Assembly: GCF_020905345.1 (NCBI RefSeq) | Contig: NZ_JAJJMO010000001.1 | Coordinates: 4,712,001 to 4,776,000 of the forward strand | Reading direction: 5' to 3' | Origin: Flavobacterium pisciphilum | Lineage (GTDB): Bacteria; Bacteroidota; Bacteroidia; Flavobacteriales; Flavobacteriaceae | DNA: 64,000 nt | Shown: positions 51,996 to 60,580 of the stretch, one piece after another | Numbering within the stretch: the first letter of the stretch is position 1 | Layout of the letters: each line of letters begins with the position of its first letter | Notes under the pieces: generated by a model | Seen by the model: only the letters and a program-made list of their open reading frames with translations | Databases searched by the model: none | Told to the model about the DNA's origin: nothing | Translations under genes and position numbers: made by a program

Positions 51996-53006
51996 ATGAA
52001 AGCGAATATAAAAGCCATTTCATATTATTTACCTGAAGCTATTTTATCGAATGATTTAATTAATCGGGAGTTTCCTGAATGGGATATTGAAAAAATCAGT
52101 TCAAAGACAGGAATTAATTCCAGACGTATAAGTGCTGATGATGAATTTTCGTCGGATATGGCTATTAAAGCTGCCGAGAAATTGTTTGTAGAACACAATA
52201 TAGATAAGTCAACTATTGATTTTTTATTGTTTTGTACTCAGAGCCCTGATTATTTTTTACCAACTACAGCATGTATTATTCAAGAAAGATTAGGTTTGAA
52301 TACTACCATAGGGGCATTAGATTTTAATTTAGGGTGCTCAGGGTTTGTTTATGGACTGAGCTTGGCAAAAGGATTAATTGCTGGCGGAATGGCTAAGAAT
52401 GTATTGTTGGTTACTTCAGAAACATACTCAAAATTTATTCATCCAAAAGACAAAAGCAATAAAACTATTTTTGGAGATGCAGCTGCGGCTACATTAATAA
52501 GTAGTGAGGAAGGATTCTGTTCTATTGGGAATTTTATTTTTGGTACGGATGGGAAAGGAGCAGAGAATCTAATTGTTAAGCAAGGAGGAATGCGTTTTCC
52601 TGTTTTGAAAGAAAGCGAAGATGTTACGGATGAATTTGGAAACGTTCGAAATGATAAGAATTTATTTATGAACGGAGCTGAAATTTTCAACTTTACAGGA
52701 GAGTTTGTCCCTAAACTTACCGAGGCCATTCTTGAAAAGTCTAATTTAACCAAAGACAATATTGATTTATTTATTTTTCATCAAGCTAATAAGTACATGC
52801 TTAATTATTTGAGAAAAAAAATAAAAATTCCAGAAGATAAATTTTTTATTGCAATGGAAGATTGTGGTAATACAGTTTCATCAACAATTCCAATCGCTTT
52901 ATATGAAGCTCAAAAACAAGGAAAAGTTGGTAATTGTAAAAATTTAATACTAGCAGGATTTGGTGTGGGATATTCTTGGGCTGCTTGTAATTTAATAGTA
53001 GAATAA
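51996..53006 (+). CDS. 3-oxoacyl-ACP synthase III (FabH-like), second copy
   Basis: I take the ATG at 51996, two codons after an alternative TTG, giving 336 aa. Triad: C114 in LGCSGFVYG, H262 in IFHQAN and N292 in CGNTVSS. It is related to but clearly different from the copy at 49103 (for example an insert SEDVTDEFGNVRNDKN near residue 210), so the two may prime and extend, or one may transfer the acyl group. It ends overlapping the start of the NeuD-type gene by one base. Confidence 0.87.
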   Translation: MKANIKAISYYLPEAILSNDLINREFPEWDIEKISSKTGINSRRISADDEFSSDMAIKAAEKLFVEHNIDKSTIDFLLFCTQSPDYFLPTTACIIQERLGLNTTIGALDFNLGCSGFVYGLSLAKGLIAGGMAKNVLLVTSETYSKFIHPKDKSNKTIFGDAAAATLISSEEGFCSIGNFIFGTDGKGAENLIVKQGGMRFPVLKESEDVTDEFGNVRNDKNLFMNGAEIFNFTGEFVPKLTEAILEKSNLTKDNIDLFIFHQANKYMLNYLRKKIKIPEDKFFIAMEDCGNTVSSTIPIALYEAQKQGKVGNCKNLILAGFGVGYSWAACNLIVE

Positions 53007-53641
53007 TGAAGGATCTAATAATAATAGGAGCAAGAGGTTTTGGACGAGAGGTGTATGATTTGTCAAAACAATGTTCTGGATATAATACAGAATATATTAT
53101 AAAAGGTTTTTTGGATGATAAATCGGATGCGTTAGTTGATTTTGAAAATTATCCTGAAATTATTTCATCTGTGGAAGGGTATGAAATTCAAGAGGATGAT
53201 GTTTTTGTTTGTGCATTAGGAAGTGTAAAATGGAAGAAATATTATGTAGAGCTAATGTTGGCCAAAGGAGCTAAATTTATTAATTTAATTCATCCCTCGA
53301 CAATCTTAAATACAAATGCAATTATTGGGAGTGGTTTAATTGCTTTTATGAACTCAAATATTAGTAATGATTGTGTAATTGAAGATTTTGTTACCATACA
53401 AGGTTATGTAGGGTTAGGGCATGACACCAAGATTGGTAAGTGGTCGCATTTAAATGCATATAGTTTTACTGGAGGTTTTGTAATACTGGAAGAAGAAGTT
53501 TGTTTAAATACTCGCGCAACAGTATTACCCAATGTTATTGTTCGTAAAGGAGCTACAATTGGAGCTTCAAGTTTGGTGATTAAAAATGTTAAAGAGAATA
53601 CAACTGTTTTTGGAGTTCCTGCAAAAAGGCTAGAATTTTAA
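53006..53641 (+). CDS. NeuD/PglB-type sugar acyltransferase
   Basis: A 211-aa protein. Residues about 1-95 are the NeuD-type Rossmann-like start (IIGARGFGREVYDL), and about 100-205 a left-handed beta helix with hexapeptide repeats (IIGSGLIAFMNSNI, WSHLNAYSFTGGFV) and the closing GVPAKRLEF. Such enzymes transfer acetyl or other acyl groups to the amino group of nucleotide-linked 4-amino sugars. Here the donor could be the product of the ACP cluster instead of acetyl-CoA. Confidence 0.83.
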   Translation: MKDLIIIGARGFGREVYDLSKQCSGYNTEYIIKGFLDDKSDALVDFENYPEIISSVEGYEIQEDDVFVCALGSVKWKKYYVELMLAKGAKFINLIHPSTILNTNAIIGSGLIAFMNSNISNDCVIEDFVTIQGYVGLGHDTKIGKWSHLNAYSFTGGFVILEEEVCLNTRATVLPNVIVRKGATIGASSLVIKNVKENTTVFGVPAKRLEF

Positions 53642-53674
53642 AAAGGAATTGTTATTCATTGAAATAAAAATAGA

Positions 53675-54637
53675 ATGAAAGATCAAAATAGTATTATTTT
53701 AAATTGGAAAGGTAACCAAGAGCAACCTTTGGTAAGTATCTTATGTGATGCCTTTAATCATGAAAAATTTATTCGTGAAACTCTAGAAGGTTTTTTAAAT
53801 CAAGAAACAAATTTTCCTTTTGAAATAATTATTCATGATGATGCTTCTACAGATAAAACAGTATCAGTTATTAAGGAATTTGTTGATCAATATCCATTAA
53901 TAATTAAACCTATTTTCCAAAAAGAAAATCAATATTCTAAAAAGATAAATTTCTGGAGTGATGTTACTTTCCCTATGGCACAAGGAAAATACATAGCTTT
54001 GTGTGAAGGAGATGATTATTGGATGGATACATCAAAATTGCAAAAACAAGTTGATTTTCTTGAGAACAATGATGATTACGCAATTACATGGACAGATTTC
54101 TATACTAAAAAAGGAGATGAATTAGTTCCTAATAATTTTAACACCACTTTGCCGCCAGTTTATACAATTGATTTTAATAATCTTTTTGTACCTTATTGTA
54201 CCTATACGTTGACTTGTATGTTCAAGAAATCGGCTGTGGATCCTTTGGATTATAAGAAATTTGCTTATGGTAAGGATAATACACTTTTTTCATTAGCATT
54301 ATGTAATGGTAAAGGCGCTTATTTAAATTTTCAGAGTGCAGTTTATAGATGGCACCCTGGGGGGGTATATTCTTTAAGAACTCCTTTTTTTCAACGATAC
54401 TCATCTTATCTTAATGTAAAAGAAATATATGAGTTTATTCCTGAAGCAAGGACAAATAATATTAAAAAAGTTAAGAAGTCATTATTAAAATATTCTGCAT
54501 TAGAAGCTTTAAAATTACTTAAAGATAAAAATCAGGACAAAACTGAACCTAAAAAAGCAATTAAAGAATTTTTAGCGCAGGCTAGTTTTTTTGCTAAAAT
54601 AAAATTTCTTTGGCGTTATATTAAATCGAAAATTTAG
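53675..54637 (+). CDS. Glycosyltransferase family 2
   Basis: A 320-aa GT-A enzyme with SILCDAFNHEKFIRETLEGF at the start, nucleotide site IIIHDDASTDKT near 65 and CEGDDYWMD near 110 as metal-binding acidic triad. The C-terminus is basic and helical, fit for membrane contact. It probably adds one sugar to an LPS or capsule intermediate on the cytoplasmic face. It follows the acyl-sugar cluster and may share its transcript. Confidence 0.82.
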   Translation: MKDQNSIILNWKGNQEQPLVSILCDAFNHEKFIRETLEGFLNQETNFPFEIIIHDDASTDKTVSVIKEFVDQYPLIIKPIFQKENQYSKKINFWSDVTFPMAQGKYIALCEGDDYWMDTSKLQKQVDFLENNDDYAITWTDFYTKKGDELVPNNFNTTLPPVYTIDFNNLFVPYCTYTLTCMFKKSAVDPLDYKKFAYGKDNTLFSLALCNGKGAYLNFQSAVYRWHPGGVYSLRTPFFQRYSSYLNVKEIYEFIPEARTNNIKKVKKSLLKYSALEALKLLKDKNQDKTEPKKAIKEFLAQASFFAKIKFLWRYIKSKI

Positions 54638-54647
54638 AAAATAACTA

Positions 54648-55661
54648 TTATTTCTTCCAGCCAATTATAGATTTAATGAATAAAACAATCCTGTCTAGTT
54701 TATTTATTTTTTGAAAGAGTTCACTTTCCTCTTTCTTTAAATAGTTATAATAAGAGATGTCATATTTACTAGCGTTTCGAATTGTGCGTATTAAGGTTCT
54801 GTTTATGTGTTTGTTAAGTGATAGGTGATTGAATTTTTTTAGTTTTTCGTTTTGTGAAATTAAAAACTTTGAGGCTTTTATTACTTCGATAATCTCAGAA
54901 GGTAAGAGTCCTCTTCTTATAGAAATTGCATTTAAATAAGAGTCTATTTTTGGGTTTGTGGATTCTATTTCAAATTCTATGAGCTGATTGATTTTTATTC
55001 TTCGTATAGCTTCAGCTTCATTTATTATTCTAGTTTTACTAATATTATTAGAATGCCATCTATATTGAAGTAATGATTCTTGGATGTTATAAAAATTAGT
55101 TTTGGTTATTAATCGAGTCCATAAATCATAATCTTCTGAAATTGTAAATGAATTATCAAAATTTAAACCAGACAAGGCATCTTTTCTTAACATAACAGTT
55201 GGATTTCCAATACTACAGCTATGTAAAAAAGAAATTTTTATATCATCATGTTTTTCGCTATGTGTAACAGTATTTTTTTTTGCTCCAAAAAAAGTAAACC
55301 AACTTCCGCAGACTCCAATTTCGGGATATTTCTTGAAAATAGCTATCTGTTTCTCAAAACGATTTGGCAAAGCAATATCGTCGGCATCCATTAAAGCAAT
55401 GAACTTTCCTTTAGCTATTAAAATTCCTTCATTTCTAATATTAGCAGGACCAACATTAGATTGTTTATCAATAACAACAACTCGAGAATCTTTTTGCTTA
55501 TATTCTAAGATTATTTCTAAGCTATTATCGGTAGATTTATCATTTAAAAGTAATAGTTCGAAATCTGTATGTGTTTGATTTAGAATGCTTTCTATGCTTT
55601 CTTTTAAAAAAGACCCTGCATTGTAGATGGGCATTATAACAGAGATCTCAGGAGTTTGCAT
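54648..55661 (-). CDS. Glycosyltransferase family 2
   Basis: A 337-aa GT-A enzyme with VIMPIYNAGSFLKESIESIL, LLNDKSTDNSLE near 35, the metal site MDADDIALPNRFEKQ near 90 and the acceptor region SEDYDLWTRL near 180. Its lysine-rich C-terminus may dock on the membrane. It probably builds LPS or O-antigen. It is convergent with the gene before it, ending 11 bases from it. A -7-like TATATTTG lies at 55687-55694 on its strand. Confidence 0.83.
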   Translation of the reverse strand: MQTPEISVIMPIYNAGSFLKESIESILNQTHTDFELLLLNDKSTDNSLEIILEYKQKDSRVVVIDKQSNVGPANIRNEGILIAKGKFIALMDADDIALPNRFEKQIAIFKKYPEIGVCGSWFTFFGAKKNTVTHSEKHDDIKISFLHSCSIGNPTVMLRKDALSGLNFDNSFTISEDYDLWTRLITKTNFYNIQESLLQYRWHSNNISKTRIINEAEAIRRIKINQLIEFEIESTNPKIDSYLNAISIRRGLLPSEIIEVIKASKFLISQNEKLKKFNHLSLNKHINRTLIRTIRNASKYDISYYNYLKKEESELFQKINKLDRIVLFIKSIIGWKK

Positions 55662-55750
55662 GGTATTTGTACTTAACAGGAAGCGACAAATATATAATAT
55701 TACTTTTTAATTGTTGATAACCTCTAAAAATTAAATTTAATTAATATTAG

Positions 55751-55758
55751 TACATTTG
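55751..55758 (+). promoter_or_regulatory. Candidate -7 box TACATTTG
   Basis: A TAnnTTTG match 19 bases before the ATG at 55778. No -33 box is seen at 17-23 bases, so it is tentative. Confidence 0.3.
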
Positions 55759-55777
55759 CCCCAATAAATGCAAATAA

Positions 55778-56641
55778 ATGAAAAAAATTCAAGTTGGCTT
55801 TTTGGTTTCTTATGATTATAGATATCTTCAAACAGCTCTCCTTCAGGTGTATAAAGAGGCGGATACAATTTTTTTAGCAATTGATAAAGAAAGAAAAACA
55901 TGGAAAGGGGAATCCTTTATTATAGAAGATGATTTTTTTCAATGGATTAAGGAAGTGGATGTAGATTCAAAAATTCAAATTATTGAAGAAAATTTTTATT
56001 GCCCAGAACTAAACAGTATGGAATGTGAAGTTCGAGAGCGTAAAATATTATCAGAAAAAATGGGTATTGGCAATTGGTTAATTCAATTGGATTGTGATGA
56101 ATATTTTTTAGAGTTTAAAGAATTTGTAGCCTTTTTGAAGTCTAAAAACCATTTTCTGGATAATCCTAAGAAAAATCAAGTTCAGATATCTCCTTATCTA
56201 GTAAATCTTTATAAGAGGCTTGATAATGGTATGTTATATGTTGAAAAAACTACAAAGGTTATAGTGGCAACAAATTATCCAAGCTATCAAATTGGAAGAC
56301 GAACACGTAAGAGGGTAATCTATTACCAAGGATTAGTTCTCCATGAATGTATTTCTCGTTCAAAAGAAGAATTGGAAATGAAATTTAGTAATTGGGGGCA
56401 TGATTTCGAGATTAACAAAAAAGAGCTTATAGAAAAGTGGGAAAGCGTAAATGAAAATAACTACAAGAGTATGTCAGATTTTTTCTATTTAGAGCCAGAA
56501 AAATGGAAAAAACTTGCATATGTTCAAGGTACTACATTTGAAGAGATAAAAGAGAATCTAGATCTTGCTAGTATAGTGCCAACATCTAAGTTTATACGGA
56601 AGAAAAACTTTGGACAATGGTTTAAACATTTATTTAAATAA
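55778..56641 (+). CDS. Putative glycosyltransferase, unfamiliar type
   Basis: A 287-aa protein with a GT-A-like layout: a start VGFLVSYDYRYLQTALLQVY, an acceptor-type helix with EADTIFLAIDKERKTWKG, and a possible DxD metal motif in WLIQLDCDEYFLEF near residue 107. The family is not one I can name. Its neighbours are glycosyltransferases and an LPS kinase, so a sugar transferase in surface glycan synthesis is likely. The C-terminus is basic. Confidence 0.65.
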   Translation: MKKIQVGFLVSYDYRYLQTALLQVYKEADTIFLAIDKERKTWKGESFIIEDDFFQWIKEVDVDSKIQIIEENFYCPELNSMECEVRERKILSEKMGIGNWLIQLDCDEYFLEFKEFVAFLKSKNHFLDNPKKNQVQISPYLVNLYKRLDNGMLYVEKTTKVIVATNYPSYQIGRRTRKRVIYYQGLVLHECISRSKEELEMKFSNWGHDFEINKKELIEKWESVNENNYKSMSDFFYLEPEKWKKLAYVQGTTFEEIKENLDLASIVPTSKFIRKKNFGQWFKHLFK

Positions 56642-56675
56642 CTTCATCTATAAATTTTAATAGCATTAATAAAGG

Positions 56676-56710
56676 GGCAGTAAGTTTTGTTTGGAACTGG
56701 CTGCTTTTTT
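56676..56710 (+). terminator. Imperfect terminator hairpin
   Basis: GCAG..AAGTT pairs with AACT..CTGC around an eight-base loop, with two weak positions, followed by six or more T. It ends the gene at 55778. Confidence 0.5.
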
Positions 56711-56836
56711 TATGATCCATAATGATTTAAAAAGATACACATCTGTAGCGTAATCGTTAGTTCTATCATTGTTTCATTTTTATATATTCAATTAAATCTC
56801 TTTTAATTTATTTTCTAAATGAAAATAGGATATTAA

Positions 56837-56867
56837 TTTGAAGAGTTAATTTCTATGTGTATTTTTG
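56837..56867 (+). promoter_or_regulatory. Promoter of the LPS kinase gene
   Basis: TTTG (56837-56840) and TATTTTTG (56860-56867) are 19 bases apart, a full match to the Bacteroidetes consensus. Because the upstream ATG at 56855 lies inside this promoter, the real start is more likely the ATG at 56888. Confidence 0.6.
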
Positions 56868-56887
56868 TGAATAATAAAAACCTTCTA

Positions 56888-57652
56888 ATGAATTTTAAAA
56901 TTAACCCAATTTTCACAAACGAGACTAGATCGATACTAGATAAAATTAAGATTTTTAATAGTTCAGGTACTCTTTTTGGGAATGGACAACGTAACGTTAT
57001 AAAATTATTCGATTTAGATGGGAAAAAGATTAATATTAAATCTTTTAAAATTCCGAATTTAATAAATAAAGTTGCGTATAAATATTTTCGAAAATCGAAA
57101 GCAAGGCGTTCTTTTGAATATGCTACTATTTTATTAGAAAAAGGGATTGGAACTCCACAGCCAATTGCTTTTTTAGAAAATTATAATTGGCTAGGGTTAA
57201 GAGATAGTTATTACGTTAGTGAGCATTTAATTACAGAACTTACTTTTAGAGAACTTGTAGAGGTTCCAGAATACCCTGATCACGAAAATATATTGAGACA
57301 ATTTACGAGATTTAGTTTTGGTTTGCATGAAAGAGGAATTGAATTCTTAGATCATTCTCCAGGAAATACATTAATTAAAAAGAATACTAAGGGAGATTAT
57401 GATTTCTTCTTAGTTGATTTAAATAGAATGGAATTTCATGATTCTATGACTTTTGAAATGCGAATGAAAAATCTATGCCGTTTAACTCCTGTTAAAGGGA
57501 TGGTTGCTGTAATGAGTAATGAGTATGCTAAATTGTATGGAGAATCAGAACAAAAAATATTTGACACTTTATGGAAATACACTTCAGATTTTCAAGAGCA
57601 ATTTTATAGAAAAAAACGATTGAAAAAGAAACTTAAATTTTGGAAGAAGTAA
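56888..57652 (+). CDS. Lipopolysaccharide kinase (Kdo/WaaP family)
   Basis: I take the ATG at 56888 (MNFKINP), giving 254 aa. The protein has a kinase-like fold with a catalytic loop FLDHSPGNTLIKK near residue 155, where Asp and Asn replace the HRD...N of protein kinases, and VDLNRMEF near 180 as the metal-binding DFG equivalent. A basic, lysine-rich C-terminus follows. It would phosphorylate Kdo or heptose of the LPS inner core in the cytoplasm. It sits between glycosyltransferases, in line with that role. Confidence 0.78.
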   Translation: MNFKINPIFTNETRSILDKIKIFNSSGTLFGNGQRNVIKLFDLDGKKINIKSFKIPNLINKVAYKYFRKSKARRSFEYATILLEKGIGTPQPIAFLENYNWLGLRDSYYVSEHLITELTFRELVEVPEYPDHENILRQFTRFSFGLHERGIEFLDHSPGNTLIKKNTKGDYDFFLVDLNRMEFHDSMTFEMRMKNLCRLTPVKGMVAVMSNEYAKLYGESEQKIFDTLWKYTSDFQEQFYRKKRLKKKLKFWKK

Positions 57653-57803
57653 CTTATGTTGTGTAAAAACAATATAAATATTGATTCTAAAAATGTCTTT
57701 TACGAACGCTTAAAAATATCTCATTTATAAAATTAACATACAAACTAATTCTAGAAGTATATAATTGTAACAGAAGATCGCCGCTTAACTATTAAAAAAG
57801 TTA

Positions 57804-57811
57804 TATTTTTG
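57804..57811 (+). promoter_or_regulatory. Candidate -7 box TATTTTTG
   Basis: A TAnnTTTG match 23 bases before the ATG at 57835. The earlier GTG at 57811 overlaps the box, which supports the later start. Confidence 0.35.
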
Positions 57812-57834
57812 TGTTTCATATATTAAATTTAAAA

Positions 57835-58584
57835 ATGAAGATTAGTGGCTTGATTATTACTTTCAATGAAGAAAAAAATATTGGAAAATGTATTGATGCT
57901 TTATTAAAAATTTGCGATGAAGTTATTGTTGTAGATTCTTTTAGTAAAGATAAAACAGTTGAAATAGCGAAAGAAAAAGGAGCCATTGTTATTGAGCAAT
58001 CTTTTTTGGGAGATGGCCCCCAACGTACACATGGTTTGCCTTATTGCAAGAATGATTGGGTTCTTAATCTTGATGCCGATGAGTTTTTAGATAAGGATGC
58101 AGAAGATTTTATTTTAAAAGAAAAATATTTAGAAGGTAATTATGATGCTTTTAGTTTTAGAGTGAAAAATTTTTTGGCAGATAAGCTTATAAATTTTTCA
58201 GGATGGTATCCAGATTATAAAGTTCGGTTTTTTAATAGAAAGACAGCACACCCTTCAAATTCAATTGTACACCAAAGTATAGTTACCCAAAGAGAGAAAA
58301 AAGTACCAGTACACATACTGCATTATGGGTGGGAATCTCTAGAACAAATTATCTCAAAAAAGAATCAATACTCTACTTGGCATGCGCAACAGCTTTTTGA
58401 TCAAGGGGTAAGAATAAAATTTTTCAAGCCATTTCTTAATGGTACTGTTGCTTTTGTCCGTTGTTATTTTTTTAAGAAAGGAGTTTTTCACGGAATAGAT
58501 GGGTTGTCAATTGCGATGATTCAGAGTTTCTTTTCTTATATGAAATATGCAAAACTTTTAAAGCTTCAAAAGCAAAATAAATAA
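57835..58584 (+). CDS. Glycosyltransferase family 2, WaaE/KdtX type
   Basis: With the ATG at 57835 (MKISGLIITFNEE) the protein has 249 aa. Motifs are IITFNEEKNIGKCI, VVDSFSKDKTVEIAKE near 40 and the metal site NLDADEFLDKD near 85. The C-terminal half carries FFNRKTAHPSNSIVH and a hydrophobic stretch. WaaE-type enzymes add beta-glucose to the LPS core heptose. It is one of three such genes within 5 kb here. Confidence 0.82.
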   Translation: MKISGLIITFNEEKNIGKCIDALLKICDEVIVVDSFSKDKTVEIAKEKGAIVIEQSFLGDGPQRTHGLPYCKNDWVLNLDADEFLDKDAEDFILKEKYLEGNYDAFSFRVKNFLADKLINFSGWYPDYKVRFFNRKTAHPSNSIVHQSIVTQREKKVPVHILHYGWESLEQIISKKNQYSTWHAQQLFDQGVRIKFFKPFLNGTVAFVRCYFFKKGVFHGIDGLSIAMIQSFFSYMKYAKLLKLQKQNK

Positions 58585-58603
58585 ATCCTACCTATACTGC
58601 CTT

Positions 58604-59674
58604 TTAGAGATTTTGTTTCATGAAAAAATCAATCTGATCTTTGAATAATTCAGGAGTGAATTGTTGGTAAAGTTGAGCAAAATTATTTTTAATTTCCTTG
58701 TGGGGTAAATTTTCATTAATTAACTCAGGTTTAAAATCATTCAAATGCACTGAAATATTTCGCAGTCCATCTTCGAAGGTTGCCCAATCATTTTTCTTTA
58801 CATATGGTGAAAAGATTATAAAAGAAGGTTTGTTTAATGCTTTAGCCATATTAATTGCCCCACCATCATTACCTATGATTACGTCACACTGATTCATTAT
58901 ACCTATAAATGATCTTAAGTTGTTGCCTAATAAATCAAAATGGATTTTTTCTTGGGCACTTTTTGAGCATAAATTGAATATTTTTTGAGCATCTTCAATT
59001 TGATTTGGGAAATAATTAAAAAGAATAGTCACGTCTTTATTCTCAGCAACATAGTCTACTACTTTTGCCATATATTCCAGAGGATAAGTTTTTGATTTTT
59101 CGCTTCCCAAAAGACTTATCATTACAATTTTTCGATCTTTCCTTACTTCATGTTTATCTAGAAGAGCAATTGCTTCATTGTTTTCGTCTTTACTTACATA
59201 TAATTTCGGAAAAGGGTCTATTGAATCAGTATCTAAATTTAAAGGTTTCAATAATGAAAGTCTATTGTCTATAGCTAATCCATGATTTGTTTCGACAGTA
59301 TTGTCAAATCGCTTTATATTATGATTGTAAAATAAAGAGGAGTACCATTTGTAGTACGATATTTTATAATCAGCGCCAGAAAAAATGGTTATTAAATTAG
59401 TTTCTAATTTGCCATAAACATCAATTAATACATCATACTTATTAGCTCTTATTTTAAAAATGAAATTAAATAACGACAGGTAGGACTTTCTTATTTTGTT
59501 TTCTAATACTATTACCGAATCGATATTTGGATTTCCTATTAGAACATCTGTACAATTAGAATAGCACATGAAGTCTATAGTCGAGTTGGGATATTTTTTT
59601 TTAAGATTGTTACAAAGAATTGTACTAATTAGTACGTCACCAATTCTTTTTTGTTGTATGATTAATATTTTCAT
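58604..59674 (-). CDS. Glycosyltransferase family 9 (heptosyltransferase-like)
   Basis: A 356-aa GT-B enzyme. The start ILIIQQKRIGDVLISTILCNNLKKKYP (in part) and the C-terminal nucleotide site IIGNDGGAINMAKALNKPSFIIFSP (in part) are the GT9 hallmarks, with LLGSEKSKTYP near 195. Such enzymes transfer heptose or a related sugar to the LPS core. It is next to WaaE-like and kinase genes. The donor sugar is not known. Confidence 0.85.
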   Translation of the reverse strand: MKILIIQQKRIGDVLISTILCNNLKKKYPNSTIDFMCYSNCTDVLIGNPNIDSVIVLENKIRKSYLSLFNFIFKIRANKYDVLIDVYGKLETNLITIFSGADYKISYYKWYSSLFYNHNIKRFDNTVETNHGLAIDNRLSLLKPLNLDTDSIDPFPKLYVSKDENNEAIALLDKHEVRKDRKIVMISLLGSEKSKTYPLEYMAKVVDYVAENKDVTILFNYFPNQIEDAQKIFNLCSKSAQEKIHFDLLGNNLRSFIGIMNQCDVIIGNDGGAINMAKALNKPSFIIFSPYVKKNDWATFEDGLRNISVHLNDFKPELINENLPHKEIKNNFAQLYQQFTPELFKDQIDFFMKQNL

Positions 59675-59744
59675 TATTTGAGATAAGTTTAATAAAAAAC
59701 TATATTATATTTATTTTGGAGTATTCAATTTTAAGAATAAAATT

Positions 59745-60536
59745 CTATTCCATTTTATTGTGTGCTAGCCAAAGTGTTAAATAGCGTTTTAGAACCGCAA
59801 ATGAGTTTATGTAAGCAAGGATATAGCCTTCTTTACCATCTAGGAAGCCTAGTTTAATAAAGTACTGGTTTATGAAGCTAAAAAAAGGTTTCATTAAGAA
59901 ATGATAAAAATTTGGTTTTACATTTTTAGCGTATAATTCTAAAGCTTCCTTTTTACTTAATAAACTTAATTGATGATTGTATTCGTCAAAACTTTTATAT
60001 GCGTAAGAGTCTATTCTGTTTTTTAATGTGGATGACTTTTTTAAAAATGTCAAATCCGCTTCTTTTTTTACATCGTCAGAAAAAGAATGTCTTTTTTTAT
60101 CAAAAATAAAAATTCTTTTTTTGTTGTTAAACTCTCCGTGTTTTATTTTCTTTTTAAAGAAAAATAAAGTTTGTTTGATGTGGTATAGCTTATTGCCTTG
60201 AGGATTAGAGGTTTTAATTAAAATTTCATCTTTAAGCTCAGGAGAAAGATATTCATTCGTGTTCAATAATAGTATCCAATCGTTTTTAGCTTGATTGATT
60301 GCTAAATTTTGCTGTTGAGTTTTGTCTGTAGTAGTTTGTTCAATAACAGTTGCACCAAGCTCTTTTGCAATAGTCACTGTTTGATCTGTACTTTTGTCAT
60401 CTATAAGGATAATTTCATTAGCAAACGAAACATTCTCAATGAGTTTCTTTATATTATTTTCCTCGTTAAAACAAAATGCCAAAACACTAATTTTTGGAAC
60501 TACTACATTTTGGGACATAAAATCATTTTTGTGCAA
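59745..60536 (-). CDS. Glycosyltransferase family 2, WaaE type
   Basis: A 263-aa enzyme with VLAFCFNEENNIKKLIENV, ILIDDKSTDQTVTIAKELGA near 40 (in part), and LLLNTNEYLSPEL near 95, where the usual metal motif DADE is replaced by NTNE. This change could alter or abolish metal-dependent catalysis. The C-terminal region is shared with the paralogue at 61298 (HFLMKPFFSFINQYFIKLGFLDG, in part). It is probably in LPS core synthesis. Confidence 0.78.
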   Translation of the reverse strand: MHKNDFMSQNVVVPKISVLAFCFNEENNIKKLIENVSFANEIILIDDKSTDQTVTIAKELGATVIEQTTTDKTQQQNLAINQAKNDWILLLNTNEYLSPELKDEILIKTSNPQGNKLYHIKQTLFFFKKKIKHGEFNNKKRIFIFDKKRHSFSDDVKKEADLTFLKKSSTLKNRIDSYAYKSFDEYNHQLSLLSKKEALELYAKNVKPNFYHFLMKPFFSFINQYFIKLGFLDGKEGYILAYINSFAVLKRYLTLWLAHNKME

Positions 60537-60556
60537 TATTAATAATTTTAGATTTA

Positions 60557-60564
60557 TAACTTTG
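60557..60564 (+). promoter_or_regulatory. Candidate -7 box TAACTTTG
   Basis: A TAnnTTTG match 16 bases before the deacetylase ATG at 60581. A TTTG lies upstream but 25 bases away, longer than usual. Confidence 0.35.
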
Positions 60565-60580
60565 TGTAAAATTAAACAAA

